64,000 nt of DNA from contig CAVYPX010000012.1 in the NCBI GenBank assembly GCA_963770485.1, positions 189,287 to 253,286 on the forward strand, written 5' to 3'. Within the stretch, counting starts at the first letter, position 1. Every line of letters begins with the position of its first letter. Source of the stretch: CAVVEC01 sp963770485. Its GTDB lineage: Bacteria > Acidobacteriota > Terriglobia > Terriglobales > Acidobacteriaceae. Made by a program: the position numbers and the translations under genes. Shown in pieces: positions 1 to 8,232 of this stretch. The notes beneath the pieces were generated by a model that had not been told where the DNA came from, made no database searches, and was given only the letters and a program-made list of their open reading frames with translations.

Positions 1-396
1 AACCTCCAGGTCTGCAACTTCCTCCCGCGTGATCGGGAAGAAGCGCGTGTCTTCGAAAGCGGCCGAGCGCGCCGTCTCGGCTACCGTGCGATAGAGCGAA
101 GCCACAGGGAACACGTAGCCGACACAGCCCCGCAGTTCGCGGTGAAAGAAAATCGTGGTAAAAGCGCCGCGGGGTTCGGCCAGGTGCGGCGAAGGCGGAT
201 CCAGGGAGATATCACGCTTTTCCAGAGCGGACAAAATGGCCTCATGGGCCAGCTTCAACAAGATTCTGCGTTCTTCGAGAGTGTACTCATTCGGAGTGGA
301 ACTGACGCTGCTCGGGCTGTCCTTCACACACACGTCACCACTGCGCACGTCTTTAAGACGCGAATCCGCCGACGGCTCTTCAGGTGGCGGCGACAT
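1..396 (-). CDS. AMMECR1-domain protein, C-terminally cut by window edge
   Basis: Reading the minus strand from an ATG at 396 gives an open frame of 132 codons that leaves the window at base 1. About 70 variable residues are followed by the AMMECR1-family core: PRGAFTTIFFHRELRGCVGY, then a helix with AETARSAAFEDTRF, then FPITREEVADLEV. In the family the RGCxG and AAFEDxRF blocks are the most conserved. The biochemical function is unsettled; bacterial members often sit near MEMO1-like and radical-SAM genes. Here the start overlaps the end of pgsA by 17 bases, so the two are probably co-transcribed. The missing C-terminus lies outside the window. Confidence 0.85.
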   Translation of the reverse strand, partial: MSPPPEEPSADSRLKDVRSGDVCVKDSPSSVSSTPNEYTLEERRILLKLAHEAILSALEKRDISLDPPSPHLAEPRGAFTTIFFHRELRGCVGYVFPVASLYRTVAETARSAAFEDTRFFPITREEVADLEV

Positions 397-1039
397 CGCG
401 CTTCCTCCGCCTGCTGAGGACAAAAGCGCGGCGGCGCCGCTTCACAACTTGCCGGTCAATCTTCGACCAAAATGCGATGAAGTAATCTCCGGCCGATACC
501 AGCGATAACACCACCATGAACCAGACAGCCAGCCGCGCGATCCATTCCACCGGGAAGAAGTAGGGACCGTAAATCGGCCATTCTTTCCAGCGGTGATCCA
601 GGATGACGGCGACCACGGAAACGATTTGCACCAGCATCTTGAACTTGCCCAATTCGCTGGCTTCAATCGCGAATCCTTCTGAAGCCGCGATCGAACGCAA
701 TCCGCTCACCAGAAACTCGCGGCCGATGATGACGACCGCCATCCACGCCGGAACCAGGCGGGGATTGAACTGCACCAGGCTGATGAACGCCGCGGCAATC
801 AGAAGCTTGTCAGCCAGCGGATCCAGCAGCACGCCCATGGTGGTGATCTGTCCTCGCTTGCGCGCCAGATAGCCGTCGATGCCGTCGGTGATCGAGGCTG
901 CAATGAATAGCGCCGAAGCCAGAAGTTCCTTTTCGCCGCCTGTGTTCTGGAAGCGGCTGGTGGACAGGATCCAGATCAGCAGCGGGATGCTGAAAATGCG
1001 GGTGAGCGTGATGGAGTTGGGCAGATTCACCGGGGACAC
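380..1039 (-). CDS. pgsA: CDP-diacylglycerol--glycerol-3-phosphate 3-phosphatidyltransferase
   Basis: This integral membrane enzyme transfers a phosphatidyl group from CDP-diacylglycerol to glycerol-3-phosphate, the committed step to phosphatidylglycerol. The N-terminus (NLPNSITLTRIFSIPLLIWI) is typical of PgsA. The CDP-alcohol phosphotransferase signature, of the form DGxDGxxAR-x8-G-x3-D-x3-D, is complete at roughly residues 52-77. Further hydrophobic segments follow, and the tail is very basic (KRRRRAFVLSRRRKR). The start is GTG at 1039; a second in-frame GTG at 1030 would give MNLPNSITLTRIF, which matches the family start better, and neither has a clear ribosome binding site. Its length of about 219 residues is normal for the family. 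Confidence 0.92.
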   Translation of the reverse strand: MSPVNLPNSITLTRIFSIPLLIWILSTSRFQNTGGEKELLASALFIAASITDGIDGYLARKRGQITTMGVLLDPLADKLLIAAAFISLVQFNPRLVPAWMAVVIIGREFLVSGLRSIAASEGFAIEASELGKFKMLVQIVSVVAVILDHRWKEWPIYGPYFFPVEWIARLAVWFMVVLSLVSAGDYFIAFWSKIDRQVVKRRRRAFVLSRRRKRDVAAT

Positions 1040-1119
1040 GAAACGCCGCGTGCGAACGACATCAAATTATCCTCCAGTGGGAACAGTGAAAGCAATGAAG
1101 GAAAGGGCAGGGCGGTGAG

Positions 1120-1569
1120 TTAAGAGTGCGTTGATGGATTGGCAGGAGAGGCCTGCGTTGGTGGGAGTTCTTCCGACTTACTCTTTAGTTCCTTTTTCTG
1201 CTCTGATTTCCCATATACAAAAACGCCTACAAGAGCACCAAGAGCGCCGATTATGGCGGTCAAGCCTGTACCGCTCATACCCTTTAGTGATAGCCACACG
1301 CCGCCGCAAATCGCGCTCATCGCAATGATGAACGCGCAGACTAGGCCCCGCTGTTGGGTCGAACTGTTCGATCCTATAACTACTTTTTCTAAATGTTGAC
1401 GGTGCGCGGATTGTTCCTCTGCCATGCGGAGTATGCGGTCAGCCGCTCCCGGGAGAATCTGCTCGTACTTAGCCAAGGCTTCTGGCGGCGGCAGGGGGCC
1501 AGAATAGGAGATTTCGATGGCAGCTCGCATCATAGCTGCCGCGGCCTCGCGCCTTTCTTCTGGACTCAC
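1120..1569 (-). CDS. DUF2335 family membrane protein
   Basis: This 149-residue protein has the DUF2335 pattern: a short cytoplasmic segment containing SGPLPPPEALAKYEQILPGA and ADRILRMAEEQSAHRQ, then two hydrophobic helices (about residues 78-95 and 100-118), and a charged Lys/Glu-rich tail. The role of the family is not known. The GTG start overlaps the TGA stop of the preceding minus-strand gene (sequence GTGA), so translation of the two is probably coupled. The two genes probably form a small two-gene operon. Confidence 0.75.
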   Translation of the reverse strand: MSPEERREAAAAMMRAAIEISYSGPLPPPEALAKYEQILPGAADRILRMAEEQSAHRQHLEKVVIGSNSSTQQRGLVCAFIIAMSAICGGVWLSLKGMSGTGLTAIIGALGALVGVFVYGKSEQKKELKSKSEELPPTQASPANPSTHS

Positions 1570-1838
1570 GGGAAGAAACTCATCTGCTGACCAGCCCCGC
1601 AGGGTTCATCGTAGCGGGCAACGCTGCTGGCCGGCAAGGAGTGCTCAAACGTCTTCATGGCACCAAGAATATCTTGGCCAACTACGCTCCAGTCGCAGAG
1701 GAGAGCTTTGTAGTCTGCCTCATGTTCGGTGCAGCCAGCGTTATACGTATCGTAGACCCCATACAAGTCAAGCACATGAGCAGCGCCAGAGATGAACGTT
1801 GGAGTCGCAAAGAGAAAACCAGACCTAGCGTTTTTCAA
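1566..1838 (-). CDS. small conserved-looking hypothetical protein upstream of DUF2335 gene
   Basis: This 90-residue frame starts at a TTG (1838) with GAGGA about 10 bases upstream. The protein contains FLFATPTFISGAAHVLDLYG and EADYKALLCDWSVVGQDI. Its composition and amphipathic helices look coding, and I believe similar small proteins (ATPSFxSGxARVLDLGGxFDxYN type) precede DUF2335-like genes elsewhere, but that is from memory and not searched. It overlaps the DUF2335 gene by four bases. No function can be assigned, and the start is uncertain. Confidence 0.55.
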   Translation of the reverse strand: MKNARSGFLFATPTFISGAAHVLDLYGVYDTYNAGCTEHEADYKALLCDWSVVGQDILGAMKTFEHSLPASSVARYDEPCGAGQQMSFFP

Positions 1839-2102
1839 AGTTCCATTCCTCGAACGAGAGATGCTACCACAATGTTAAGATGGCGGGATGTGACGGAAGG
1901 GTTCGTCCCCCACTGGCGACCCCTAGGCATCACCACGGAAAGTACTGTAAATACTTATACTTACAGGGTCAAGCGCCTTGTGGTGAATTTCCCCTGCCAC
2001 TAATTCTCAACTTCACAGGCAAGATGCAACTGACCCCGGCCTGTTAGGACACTACCAAAGGCAATGCCGACCGGCAGGCAAGAAATACAGGAGAAACCCT
2101 GA

Positions 2103-2450
2103 TCAGTCCCTCTTGGCGGCTTTGTAGCCCGCCTTCTTGGCCTCATCCTCCGTCATGAACTTGCCATCCTTAGTCTTGCCATACCAGCGTCCACCCTTGT
2201 GGTAGACGCCGCTGTCGAGGTTTACCCACACCTTGTGACTTGCCTTGGCGGCGGCGATATCGGACGCGGATGCGCCGGAGGACGTTCTCGCGGAGGATGC
2301 TGGCGTCGGAGCTGAGTTACTGGCCGGAGCCGCCTGGTTCGTCGAAGCTGCATCTTGCGGATGCGCGAAGGCGACCGGAGAGCACCACACAAACAGCAGC
2401 AAGAACGTTGTGGACAAAGCGATGCGTCTGACTCGTATACTTCCTCCCAC
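2103..2450 (-). CDS. small secreted hypothetical protein
   Basis: The frame encodes a hydrophobic signal peptide (IALSTTFLLLFVWCSPVAFA) followed by a low-complexity Ala/Ser/Thr linker. The conserved-looking C-terminal block contains HKVWVNLDSGVYHKGGRWYG and KFMTEDEAKKAGYKAAKRD. The block resembles short domains seen at the C-terminus of acidobacterial secreted proteins. The open frame continues upstream to 2621, but that part is out of character. I place the start at the GTG at 2450, just before the signal peptide; a TTG at about 2417 is an alternative. The gene lies 60 bases after the GDH stop, on the same strand. Function is unknown. Confidence 0.6.
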   Translation of the reverse strand: MGGSIRVRRIALSTTFLLLFVWCSPVAFAHPQDAASTNQAAPASNSAPTPASSARTSSGASASDIAAAKASHKVWVNLDSGVYHKGGRWYGKTKDGKFMTEDEAKKAGYKAAKRD

Positions 2451-2511
2451 GACTGCCGGAGCTTTGCTCCGCCGGACAGCCCAGGGCGGCTGTCCCCACG
2501 CGAGCACACTG

Positions 2512-3792
2512 CTACGCGTAAATCCCGCGCTGGCGAATGGTGTAGGCAACGCGGTCAATTGCCAGCATGTACGCTGCGATCCGGTTGTTGACATGGTGGG
2601 TCTCAGCGTAGCGCACGACATCGTCGAAGGCCTCTACCATGATCGTCTCTAACTGTTCGTTGACTACTGACTCCTTCCAGAAATATCCCTGGCGATCCTG
2701 CACCCACTCGAAATAGGAAGTAGTCACGCCACCGGCATTGCACAAGATGTCAGGAATCACGAACACGTGCTTGTCGGCCAGAATTTCGTCGGCGCTCGCG
2801 GTGGTGGGACCATTGGCCCCCTCGGCCAGAATCTTGCACTTGACCTGGTCGGCGTTGCGGCTGGTGATCTGGTTCTCGGTCGCGGCGGGAATCAGGATGT
2901 CGCAATCCGTGATGAGCAGTTCGGCGGGATCAGCTTTCTCGGCTCCCGGAAATCCAGCTACCGTGCGGTTGCGCTGCCGGTAATCCGAGAGCGCCTTCAC
3001 GTCAATTCCGTTGCGGCTATATAAGCTGCCATCTACCTCAATGATGCCGATGATCTTGTAACCCGCCTCCGCCATGAGCAGCGCGGCATTGGAACCCACG
3101 TTGCCGAAGCCCTGCACGATCACCCGTGTCGACTCGCGCGACATCCCCAGCTTCTTGATCGCTTCATCGCACACGATCATGATGCCACGGCCGGTGGCCT
3201 CGCGTCGTCCTCGTGATCCGCCAATGTTGATCGGCTTGCCCGTGACCACGGCGGTCACGGTCTGGCGCATATGCATGGAGTAGGTATCCATCATCCACGC
3301 CATGATCTGCTCGTTGGTGTTGACGTCGGGCGCAGGCACATCTTTCTCCGGGCCAATGAATTCGAACAGCTCCGCCGTGTAGCGCCGGGTCATGCGCTCC
3401 AGCTCACCCATGGACATTTTGTGCGGATCGCAAATCACGCCGCCTTTGGCGCCGCCGAAAGGAATGTTCACCACCGCACACTTCCAGGTCATCCAGGCGG
3501 CCAGAGCGCGGACCTCGTCCAAAGTTACATCCGGAGCATAGCGAATCCCGCCCTTCGAAGGGCCGCGCGCAATCGAGTGCTGCACCCGGAAACCGGTGAA
3601 CACCTCAAGCTTGCCGTTATCCATGGCGACCGGGATGTGTACGGTAATCTCGCGGTTGGGATAGCGCAAGACCTTCCACAGTCCCTCGTCTAGATTGAGC
3701 TTGTGCGCGGCCAGATCGAAGCGGGCAGCCTGCGCCTCCATGGGGTTGAATTCGCGTTCGATGGAAATGTTGTTCACGGTGGTGGCAGTCAT
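2512..3792 (-). CDS. gdhA: Glu/Leu/Phe/Val family dehydrogenase, probably glutamate dehydrogenase
   Basis: The enzyme carries out reversible NAD(P)-dependent oxidative deamination of glutamate to 2-oxoglutarate and ammonium. The 426-residue protein has the substrate-binding block GPSKGGIRYAPDV, the catalytic-lysine motif PFGGAKGGV (about residue 120), PAPDVNT, and a Rossmann segment VIVQGFGNVGSNAALLMAE. The open frame extends upstream to 4050, but the ATG at 3792 with GGAG ten bases before it gives the standard N-terminus (MTATTVNNISIEREFNPMEA). Residues 1-15 look like a short leader typical of soil-bacterial GDHs. Coenzyme preference cannot be read safely. It fits functionally with the amt/P-II/glnD cluster further along. 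Confidence 0.93.
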   Translation of the reverse strand: MTATTVNNISIEREFNPMEAQAARFDLAAHKLNLDEGLWKVLRYPNREITVHIPVAMDNGKLEVFTGFRVQHSIARGPSKGGIRYAPDVTLDEVRALAAWMTWKCAVVNIPFGGAKGGVICDPHKMSMGELERMTRRYTAELFEFIGPEKDVPAPDVNTNEQIMAWMMDTYSMHMRQTVTAVVTGKPINIGGSRGRREATGRGIMIVCDEAIKKLGMSRESTRVIVQGFGNVGSNAALLMAEAGYKIIGIIEVDGSLYSRNGIDVKALSDYRQRNRTVAGFPGAEKADPAELLITDCDILIPAATENQITSRNADQVKCKILAEGANGPTTASADEILADKHVFVIPDILCNAGGVTTSYFEWVQDRQGYFWKESVVNEQLETIMVEAFDDVVRYAETHHVNNRIAAYMLAIDRVAYTIRQRGIYA

Positions 3793-3935
3793 GGCGGTCT
3801 CCGATGCGCACTCCGATGCTGAGATGCTGGCCGGCGCCGGGCAGAATTCCGGGTTGGGCTGCAGATTCAGAAGTATAAGCAGGCGCGGGCGGTGAGGCAA
3901 GTAAGGGGGGCTGCGAGCGGCACTTTGCCTGCTTC

Positions 3936-3990
3936 GATGGGATACGGGCGTCCCCCCTGTACAGCCCGAGCGAAGCTCGGCTCCTCTCGC
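3936..3990. repeat. GC-rich intergenic repeat copy with hairpin
   Basis: The intergenic stretch between gdhA and xseA contains a hairpin, CCGAGC-GAA-GCTCGG at 3966-3980, preceded by GGGCGTCCCCCCTGTACAGC. Related wording (GGGCG...CGCCCGTC, CTGTACAGCC or CTGCACAGCC) recurs at about 6895-6940 and 52935-52985 and, more weakly, at 2471-2500. I read these as degenerate copies of one dispersed intergenic element. Confidence 0.45.
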
Positions 3991-4046
3991 CGGCCGTCCA
4001 CGTCCACTCGGGTGACAAGTGGGAAACCATGCCGCGCCCGCACCAT

Positions 4047-5417
4047 TCACCCCCTCTTCTTCTTCACCCTCGCTTCCACCGTTCCTTTCGCCAGCCGCGC
4101 CGTAATCTCATCCCCGACCTTCACCTGCGCCACGTCCTTCAACAACTTTCCTGACCCATCAAACACCAGCGCATACCCGCGCTCCAGTATCGCCAACGGA
4201 GACAGCGCCTGCAGCGCCGTATCCATGCGCTCCAGACGAACTTTGCGTTCGAGCAGCAGGTTGCGGAAAGCGGAAATCAGCGCCGTAGCCTGCGCGTCCA
4301 AATCTTTCCTCATGCCTGCGAGGACGCGCCGTACGTCATAATGGCGCACTGCAGCCGACAAAGTCTCAAAACGCCGCCGCTGCTTTTCGATCATGCCGCG
4401 CTGGGCCTGCGCCAGCCGGTGCACCAAATCGTCTAATTTCTGCTGCCGCCGATGAATCCCGTCCATCATGCGGGCGAAAGCGCGGTGCCGGGACAGTTCC
4501 GTCAGGTTCTGACGCGCGATCAGCAGGTGGTAGCGCACCGCCTTTGCCAGCCGCTGGTGTAACCCCTCTAACTGCTCTTCCACTTCCTGACGCGAGCGAA
4601 TCACCAGCTCCGCTGCCGCCGACGGCGTAGGCGCGCGCAGGTCAGAAACAAAATCGAGGATGGTGAAGTCGGTTTCGTGGCCGACTGCGGAGATGACCGG
4701 AATCGCGGAACCGGCAACCGTGCGCGCGAGCCCCTCGTGGTTAAACGCAGCCAGATCCTCGGCTGACCCTCCGCCGCGAGCTATGATAATCACGTCCACA
4801 TTGCGAGTTTTATTGAAGTAGCGGATACCGGCGCTGACCTCGACGGGCGCGGCTTCTCCCTGAACCTGCGCAGGAAAAATCAGAACGTTCACGCTATAGT
4901 GCCGGCGCTGCAGAATATTCAGAATGTCGCGCAGCGCCGCCCCTTGTGGCGAGGTCACAATGCCAATTCTGCCGGGGAGCGTCGGGATCGGTTTCTTACG
5001 GGCGGAGTCAAACAGCCCCTCGGCCTCGAGCTTTGCCTTGAGCTGCTCGAACGCGATCTGCAGCGCGCCGGCGCCCTTGGGCTCAAGGTATTCCGCTGAG
5101 ATTTGCAGTTCCCCGCGATCTTCATAGATCGTCACCCGTCCGCGCACCACCACCTGCATGCCATTGTCCGGACGGAAACGCAGCAGCCGCGCTGAAGACC
5201 GGAACATCACCACGCGGATCTGAGCGCTTTCGTCCTTCAGCGTGAAATAGAGGTGGCCCGAGTCGTGCGCCCGGAAGTTGGAGATCTCGCCTTCCACCCA
5301 GGTATCGCCGTATTCCCGCTCAACGTGAGTGCGCACAGCCGCGACCAGCGCGCGCACTGTCCACGTGCGGCGGTCCGCGGGCCGGAAGCTGAACCCAAGC
5401 TGGTCGGCAGAAGCCAT
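4047..5417 (-). CDS. xseA: exodeoxyribonuclease VII large subunit
   Basis: This is the catalytic large subunit of exonuclease VII, which degrades single-stranded DNA in both directions. An N-terminal OB-fold domain (WVEGEISNFRAHDSGHLYFT) is followed by the nuclease core with PTLPGRIGIVTSPQGAALRD, IIARGGGSAEDLAAFN, and AVGHETDFTILDFVSDLRAPTPSAAAE (the last given here only by its key parts GHETD and APTPSAAAE). A long coiled-coil segment and a C-terminal basic tail (VEARVKKKRG) complete it. The frame continues to 5486, but the ATG at 5417 gives the normal start MASADQLGFSF. The small subunit gene xseB is not adjacent. Confidence 0.93.
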   Translation of the reverse strand: MASADQLGFSFRPADRRTWTVRALVAAVRTHVEREYGDTWVEGEISNFRAHDSGHLYFTLKDESAQIRVVMFRSSARLLRFRPDNGMQVVVRGRVTIYEDRGELQISAEYLEPKGAGALQIAFEQLKAKLEAEGLFDSARKKPIPTLPGRIGIVTSPQGAALRDILNILQRRHYSVNVLIFPAQVQGEAAPVEVSAGIRYFNKTRNVDVIIIARGGGSAEDLAAFNHEGLARTVAGSAIPVISAVGHETDFTILDFVSDLRAPTPSAAAELVIRSRQEVEEQLEGLHQRLAKAVRYHLLIARQNLTELSRHRAFARMMDGIHRRQQKLDDLVHRLAQAQRGMIEKQRRRFETLSAAVRHYDVRRVLAGMRKDLDAQATALISAFRNLLLERKVRLERMDTALQALSPLAILERGYALVFDGSGKLLKDVAQVKVGDEITARLAKGTVEARVKKKRG

Positions 5418-5444
5418 TATGGGGAAGTGTACCGCAGGAAGGCT

Positions 5445-5546
5445 AGTACTCAGCACGTAGCACTTAGCATTTAGCTTTACCACCATGCCTGGTCAAGACA
5501 AGCTGACAGTTGCCCCCGCTAGAATCTGAGTGCTGAGTGCCGACTG
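5445..5546. repeat. two short heptanucleotide arrays
   Basis: At 5445-5472 four consecutive 7-base units (agtactc, agcacgt, agcactt, agcattt) lie just upstream of the xseA start. At 5526-5546 three units (ctgagtg, ctgagtg, ccgactg) follow in the other orientation. They share the period and core word (AGCACTY and its complement) with the longer array at 5673-5763. The rest of 5418-5760 contains no credible gene. Confidence 0.6.
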
Positions 5547-5672
5547 CTTTTTGGGCTGCGCCGCCGGCATGGAATCGCCGCAATGCAGCTGCGAACCAGC
5601 GGCATAACTTAGCCCAGGGAGTGAGCCCTGGGTCAACGTGGATCGAAAGTCACGCCCCGCAGGGCGGGGCTT

Positions 5673-5763
5673 AGTGCTGAATGCTAAGTGCTAAATGCTG
5701 ACCGCTGACCGCTGACTCCTGACTACTGACTACTGACTACTAACTACTGACTACTGACTGCTA
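5673..5763. repeat. degenerate heptanucleotide tandem array, 13 units
   Basis: Thirteen in-phase 7-base units run from agtgctg to actgcta, with consensus ANTNCTG and most often ACTACTG. The last unit includes the TAG stop codon (minus strand) of the DUF2905 gene, so the array may have grown into the end of that gene. It resembles the short tandemly repeated heptamers known from cyanobacteria in kind, not necessarily in origin. Confidence 0.8.
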
Positions 5764-5985
5764 CTTCCTCATCCTCCCAATCACATACAACACTACCGAC
5801 AGCACCACGCTCAGCACGATCGAAGTCGCCAGCGGGAAGTAGAAAGTCGTATTCTTGCCGCGATAAATGATGTCGCCGGGCAGGCGGCCAAGCGGGATAT
5901 TAGTTCGCCCGAACAGGATGAGAGCCAACCCGGCGATCATGACCAGCGCGCCCAGCCAGACCAGCAATTTGCCCAAGTCCGCCAT
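5761..5985 (-). CDS. DUF2905 small membrane protein
   Basis: This 74-residue protein has two hydrophobic helices (about residues 8-24 and 50-68) separated by the family hallmark FGRTNIPLGRLPGDIIYRGKN. DUF2905 proteins are short inner-membrane proteins of unknown role. The length matches the family. The heptamer array ends exactly at the stop codon. Confidence 0.88.
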   Translation of the reverse strand: MADLGKLLVWLGALVMIAGLALILFGRTNIPLGRLPGDIIYRGKNTTFYFPLATSIVLSVVLSVVLYVIGRMRK

Positions 5986-6173
5986 TCCAAGAGTCTAAAT
6001 CAGGTCCGCGTTCAGCTTTGTCATCCTAAGCAAGCGTTCTTTGCGCAGCGAGGGATCTGGGCGAGCCGCGCGGAAGCATCGCGTTCTTTGCGACGCAATA
6101 ATCGCGCGTTTGGCTCGCTTCCATATCCAAACTGGGCCACTACCCCCGTCAGACGGTGCTAGAATCTGCTCTC

Positions 6174-6878
6174 ATGAGAATTCGTCTGATACTCTCCGCG
6201 TTCTTATTTGCCGCCATGACCCTGACCGCGCAAAACACATCCGAGGTCGAGATCACCGCCGAGCCCCACCATCATCTTCTCTTCGAAAATCAGCAGGTTC
6301 GGGTGTGGCTGGCGGAGGTCGCTCCGCAAGATGCGACCCTGATGCATCGCCATACCCATGACTACGTTTTCGTTTCTCTCGGGGAGATGAACATCTCGAA
6401 TGAAGTCGAGGGTAAGGCACCGGTTACGCTTAAAATGCAGGATGGCGAGACGCGATTTGCTCCCGGCGGCTTCGCCCACATCGCGCGCGACCTCGCAAGT
6501 ACGCCATTCCGCGCTGTGGCGGTCGAATTGTTGCAGGATGAAGCCGCGCACAAAACCCCGCCGCCGAAATGGGACGAAGAACGCGGCTTGCACGTCTTCG
6601 CCAGGGGCACCCAGGACATCATCTTCGTGAAGGACGGCGTGCGAGTGTCCGAGGTCGAGCTGCAGCCAGGGGGCGTCGTTCCGAAGCACCACCACGTCGG
6701 GCCGCATCTGCTGGTCGCGGTCAGCGATCTTGATATGCGCAGCGACGTCGATGGCATGGGACCGATGCCGGGGCACTTCAAGTCCGGCGAGGTGAAGTGG
6801 CTGCCCGGCGGCTACACCCACACACTGACGAATGTGGGCAAGCAGCAAGCGAAGTTCGTGACCCTGGAATTTCAATGA
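6174..6878 (+). CDS. secreted bicupin protein
   Basis: A signal peptide (MRIRLILSAFLFAAMTLTAQ) is followed by two cupin-like halves. The first has HRHTHDYVFVSLG, with GETRFAPGGFAHIARDL as second motif. The second has LQPGGVVPKHHHVGPHLLVA, followed by GEVKWLPGGYTHTLTN. Both keep the His clusters that bind a metal in cupins. The start is the ATG at 6174 rather than a codon 18 bases upstream, because it begins the signal peptide directly. It probably acts in the periplasm or is exported. The substrate is not readable from sequence. Confidence 0.8.
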   Translation: MRIRLILSAFLFAAMTLTAQNTSEVEITAEPHHHLLFENQQVRVWLAEVAPQDATLMHRHTHDYVFVSLGEMNISNEVEGKAPVTLKMQDGETRFAPGGFAHIARDLASTPFRAVAVELLQDEAAHKTPPPKWDEERGLHVFARGTQDIIFVKDGVRVSEVELQPGGVVPKHHHVGPHLLVAVSDLDMRSDVDGMGPMPGHFKSGEVKWLPGGYTHTLTNVGKQQAKFVTLEFQ

Positions 6879-6894
6879 ATCCTGTGTCGAGTAG

Positions 6895-6945
6895 CGCCGC
6901 CGTCCCGGCGGCTGTCCGGCGGGCGTCTCGCCCGTCGAACGCAAT
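6895..6945. repeat. GC-rich intergenic repeat copy
   Basis: Downstream of the cupin gene the sequence GTCCCGGCGGCTGTCCGGCG followed by GGGCGTCTCGCCCGTCGAAC can fold (GGGCG/CGCCC) and resembles the elements at about 3940-3990 and 52935-52985. It may also act as the transcription terminator of the cupin gene, though it lacks a T run. Confidence 0.4.
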
Positions 6946-7025
6946 TCCACCGATGTTGCACGTTATGTGCGGAAGAATCCAACGTTCCGCGACAAATCAC
7001 TGCAAAGCGGGTTTAGGTCCAGCGG

Positions 7026-8123
7026 ATGCTTAAGCAAATCATCTTTTCTCTCATACTGAGCCCACTCTTCTTGGTCCCGTTGCACGCTGCCGAACCCTCC
7101 ACCGCAGCGCTGATCGAGCAGGGCCATTACCGGCGCGCCGAGGCAATCCTCACGGAACGCCTCAAGGCGAATCCAAACGACGCGCAAAGCTACTGTGAAA
7201 TGTCCAAAGTCTCTGAGGCTTTTCAGCGTTGGGATGAGGCCATCCAGCAGGCGGAGAAGGCCGTAGCGCTAGACGGCAAGAATACAGACCGCAAGAATCC
7301 CGGGTTCCAGGCCGCCCTCGCCGATGCCGTCGGGTCAAAGCTTTCGGGCGCCCATCTGGGTTTTTTCGCGCAAGCGTCTTTGGCTCGCCGCTTCAAGAAA
7401 GAGGCCGATCTTGCTCTCCAACTCGACCCCAATAATGTGGATGCCAACGAGGATCTGATGGAGTTCAACCTGGATGCGCCCGGCCTGGTCGGCGGTGACA
7501 AGAAGAAGGCCGCCGAGCTTGCCGATCACATGGTTCGCATCAATCCGGTGCAGGGATATCTGATGAAGATTGAGTTGGCTACGCATGAGAAGCGAACCGG
7601 GGAACTGGAACAGCTCGTCCAGCAGGCGATCAACGCCGACCCCAAGAACTATGAGGCTCGCATGCAGGCCGCAAGTTTCTATGTGGACAAAGGAACGGCA
7701 AGTTTCCCGCAAGCTGAAGACCAGGCGAAGCAGGCCATCCGGCTCGACCCTGGCCGGGCTCGCGCCTACAACACGCTGGCGATCATTTACGCGCAGCAGA
7801 GCCGCTGGAAGGACTTGGACGCGGCGCTTGCCGATGCGGAGCACAACGTCTCGGATGATCTGGCGCCGCTATATCAAGCCGCCAGAGTCATTTTCGTCAG
7901 CAATCAAACTCAGGAACTGGCTCGGGCAGAAAAATACATGCGCACCTATCTAAACCAGCCGGCGGAAGGAAACGAGCCCAGCCTCGCGGCAGCCCACTGG
8001 CGTCTCGGCCTCATTCTGGAAAAGGAAGGACACAAGGATCAGGCAAAACAAGAGCTGCAACAAGCCCTGAATCTCGACCCTGCACTTGAGCCCGCCAGAA
8101 AAGATTTGCAGCGTCTGCAGTAG
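7026..8123 (+). CDS. secreted or periplasmic TPR-repeat protein
   Basis: This 365-residue protein has a signal peptide (MLKQIIFSLILSPLFLVPLHAA). The rest is built of tetratricopeptide-like helical repeats: GHYRRAEAILTERLKANPND, WDEAIQQAEKAVALDG, ADLALQLDPNN, DQAKQAIRLDPGRARAYNTL, and KDQAKQELQQALNLDPALEP. A middle stretch (about 105-150) is less regular. TPR proteins serve as protein-interaction scaffolds, and no catalytic motif is visible. It starts 147 bases after the cupin gene on the same strand. A hairpin (8123-8130 with 8177-8184) follows its stop. Confidence 0.75.
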   Translation: MLKQIIFSLILSPLFLVPLHAAEPSTAALIEQGHYRRAEAILTERLKANPNDAQSYCEMSKVSEAFQRWDEAIQQAEKAVALDGKNTDRKNPGFQAALADAVGSKLSGAHLGFFAQASLARRFKKEADLALQLDPNNVDANEDLMEFNLDAPGLVGGDKKKAAELADHMVRINPVQGYLMKIELATHEKRTGELEQLVQQAINADPKNYEARMQAASFYVDKGTASFPQAEDQAKQAIRLDPGRARAYNTLAIIYAQQSRWKDLDAALADAEHNVSDDLAPLYQAARVIFVSNQTQELARAEKYMRTYLNQPAEGNEPSLAAAHWRLGLILEKEGHKDQAKQELQQALNLDPALEPARKDLQRLQ

Positions 8124-8184
8124 GCTGCGTGTGCCAAACTCACGTCACACGCAACGGTGACAATTCTCCTTGCGAGACGCAGCC
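8123..8184 (+). terminator. hairpin after TPR gene
   Basis: GGCTGCGT at 8123-8130 pairs with ACGCAGCC at 8177-8184, enclosing a second stem (CGCAA with TTGCG). It begins at the TPR stop codon. No T run follows, so an intrinsic terminator is possible but not certain. Confidence 0.35.
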
Positions 8185-8232
8185 AACCGGAATAGCCTTT
8201 AAGCTGCAAAAGTTTGTAAATTAGCTGTCGGC

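Noticed and set aside
142..508. Plus-strand open frames at the left edge
   Set aside because: They are antisense to the AMMECR1-domain protein and the end of pgsA, which have clear family motifs; the plus frames have no recognisable features.
1839..2100. Possible gene or mobile-element scrap between the small gene and the secreted protein
   Set aside because: No frame with coding character on either strand and no inverted repeats that pair convincingly.
2451..2621. N-terminal extension of the small secreted protein at 2103
   Set aside because: The extension precedes the signal peptide and overlaps the end of gdhA; composition is that of antisense/shadow sequence.
5673..5763. Possible CRISPR array
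   Set aside because: Units are seven bases and contiguous, with no spacers; no cas genes are present anywhere in the window.
6204..6950. Long minus-strand frame opposite the cupin gene
   Set aside because: The plus strand has a signal peptide and duplicated cupin motifs; the minus frame is rich in His and Arg as expected for an antisense shadow of GC-rich coding DNA.
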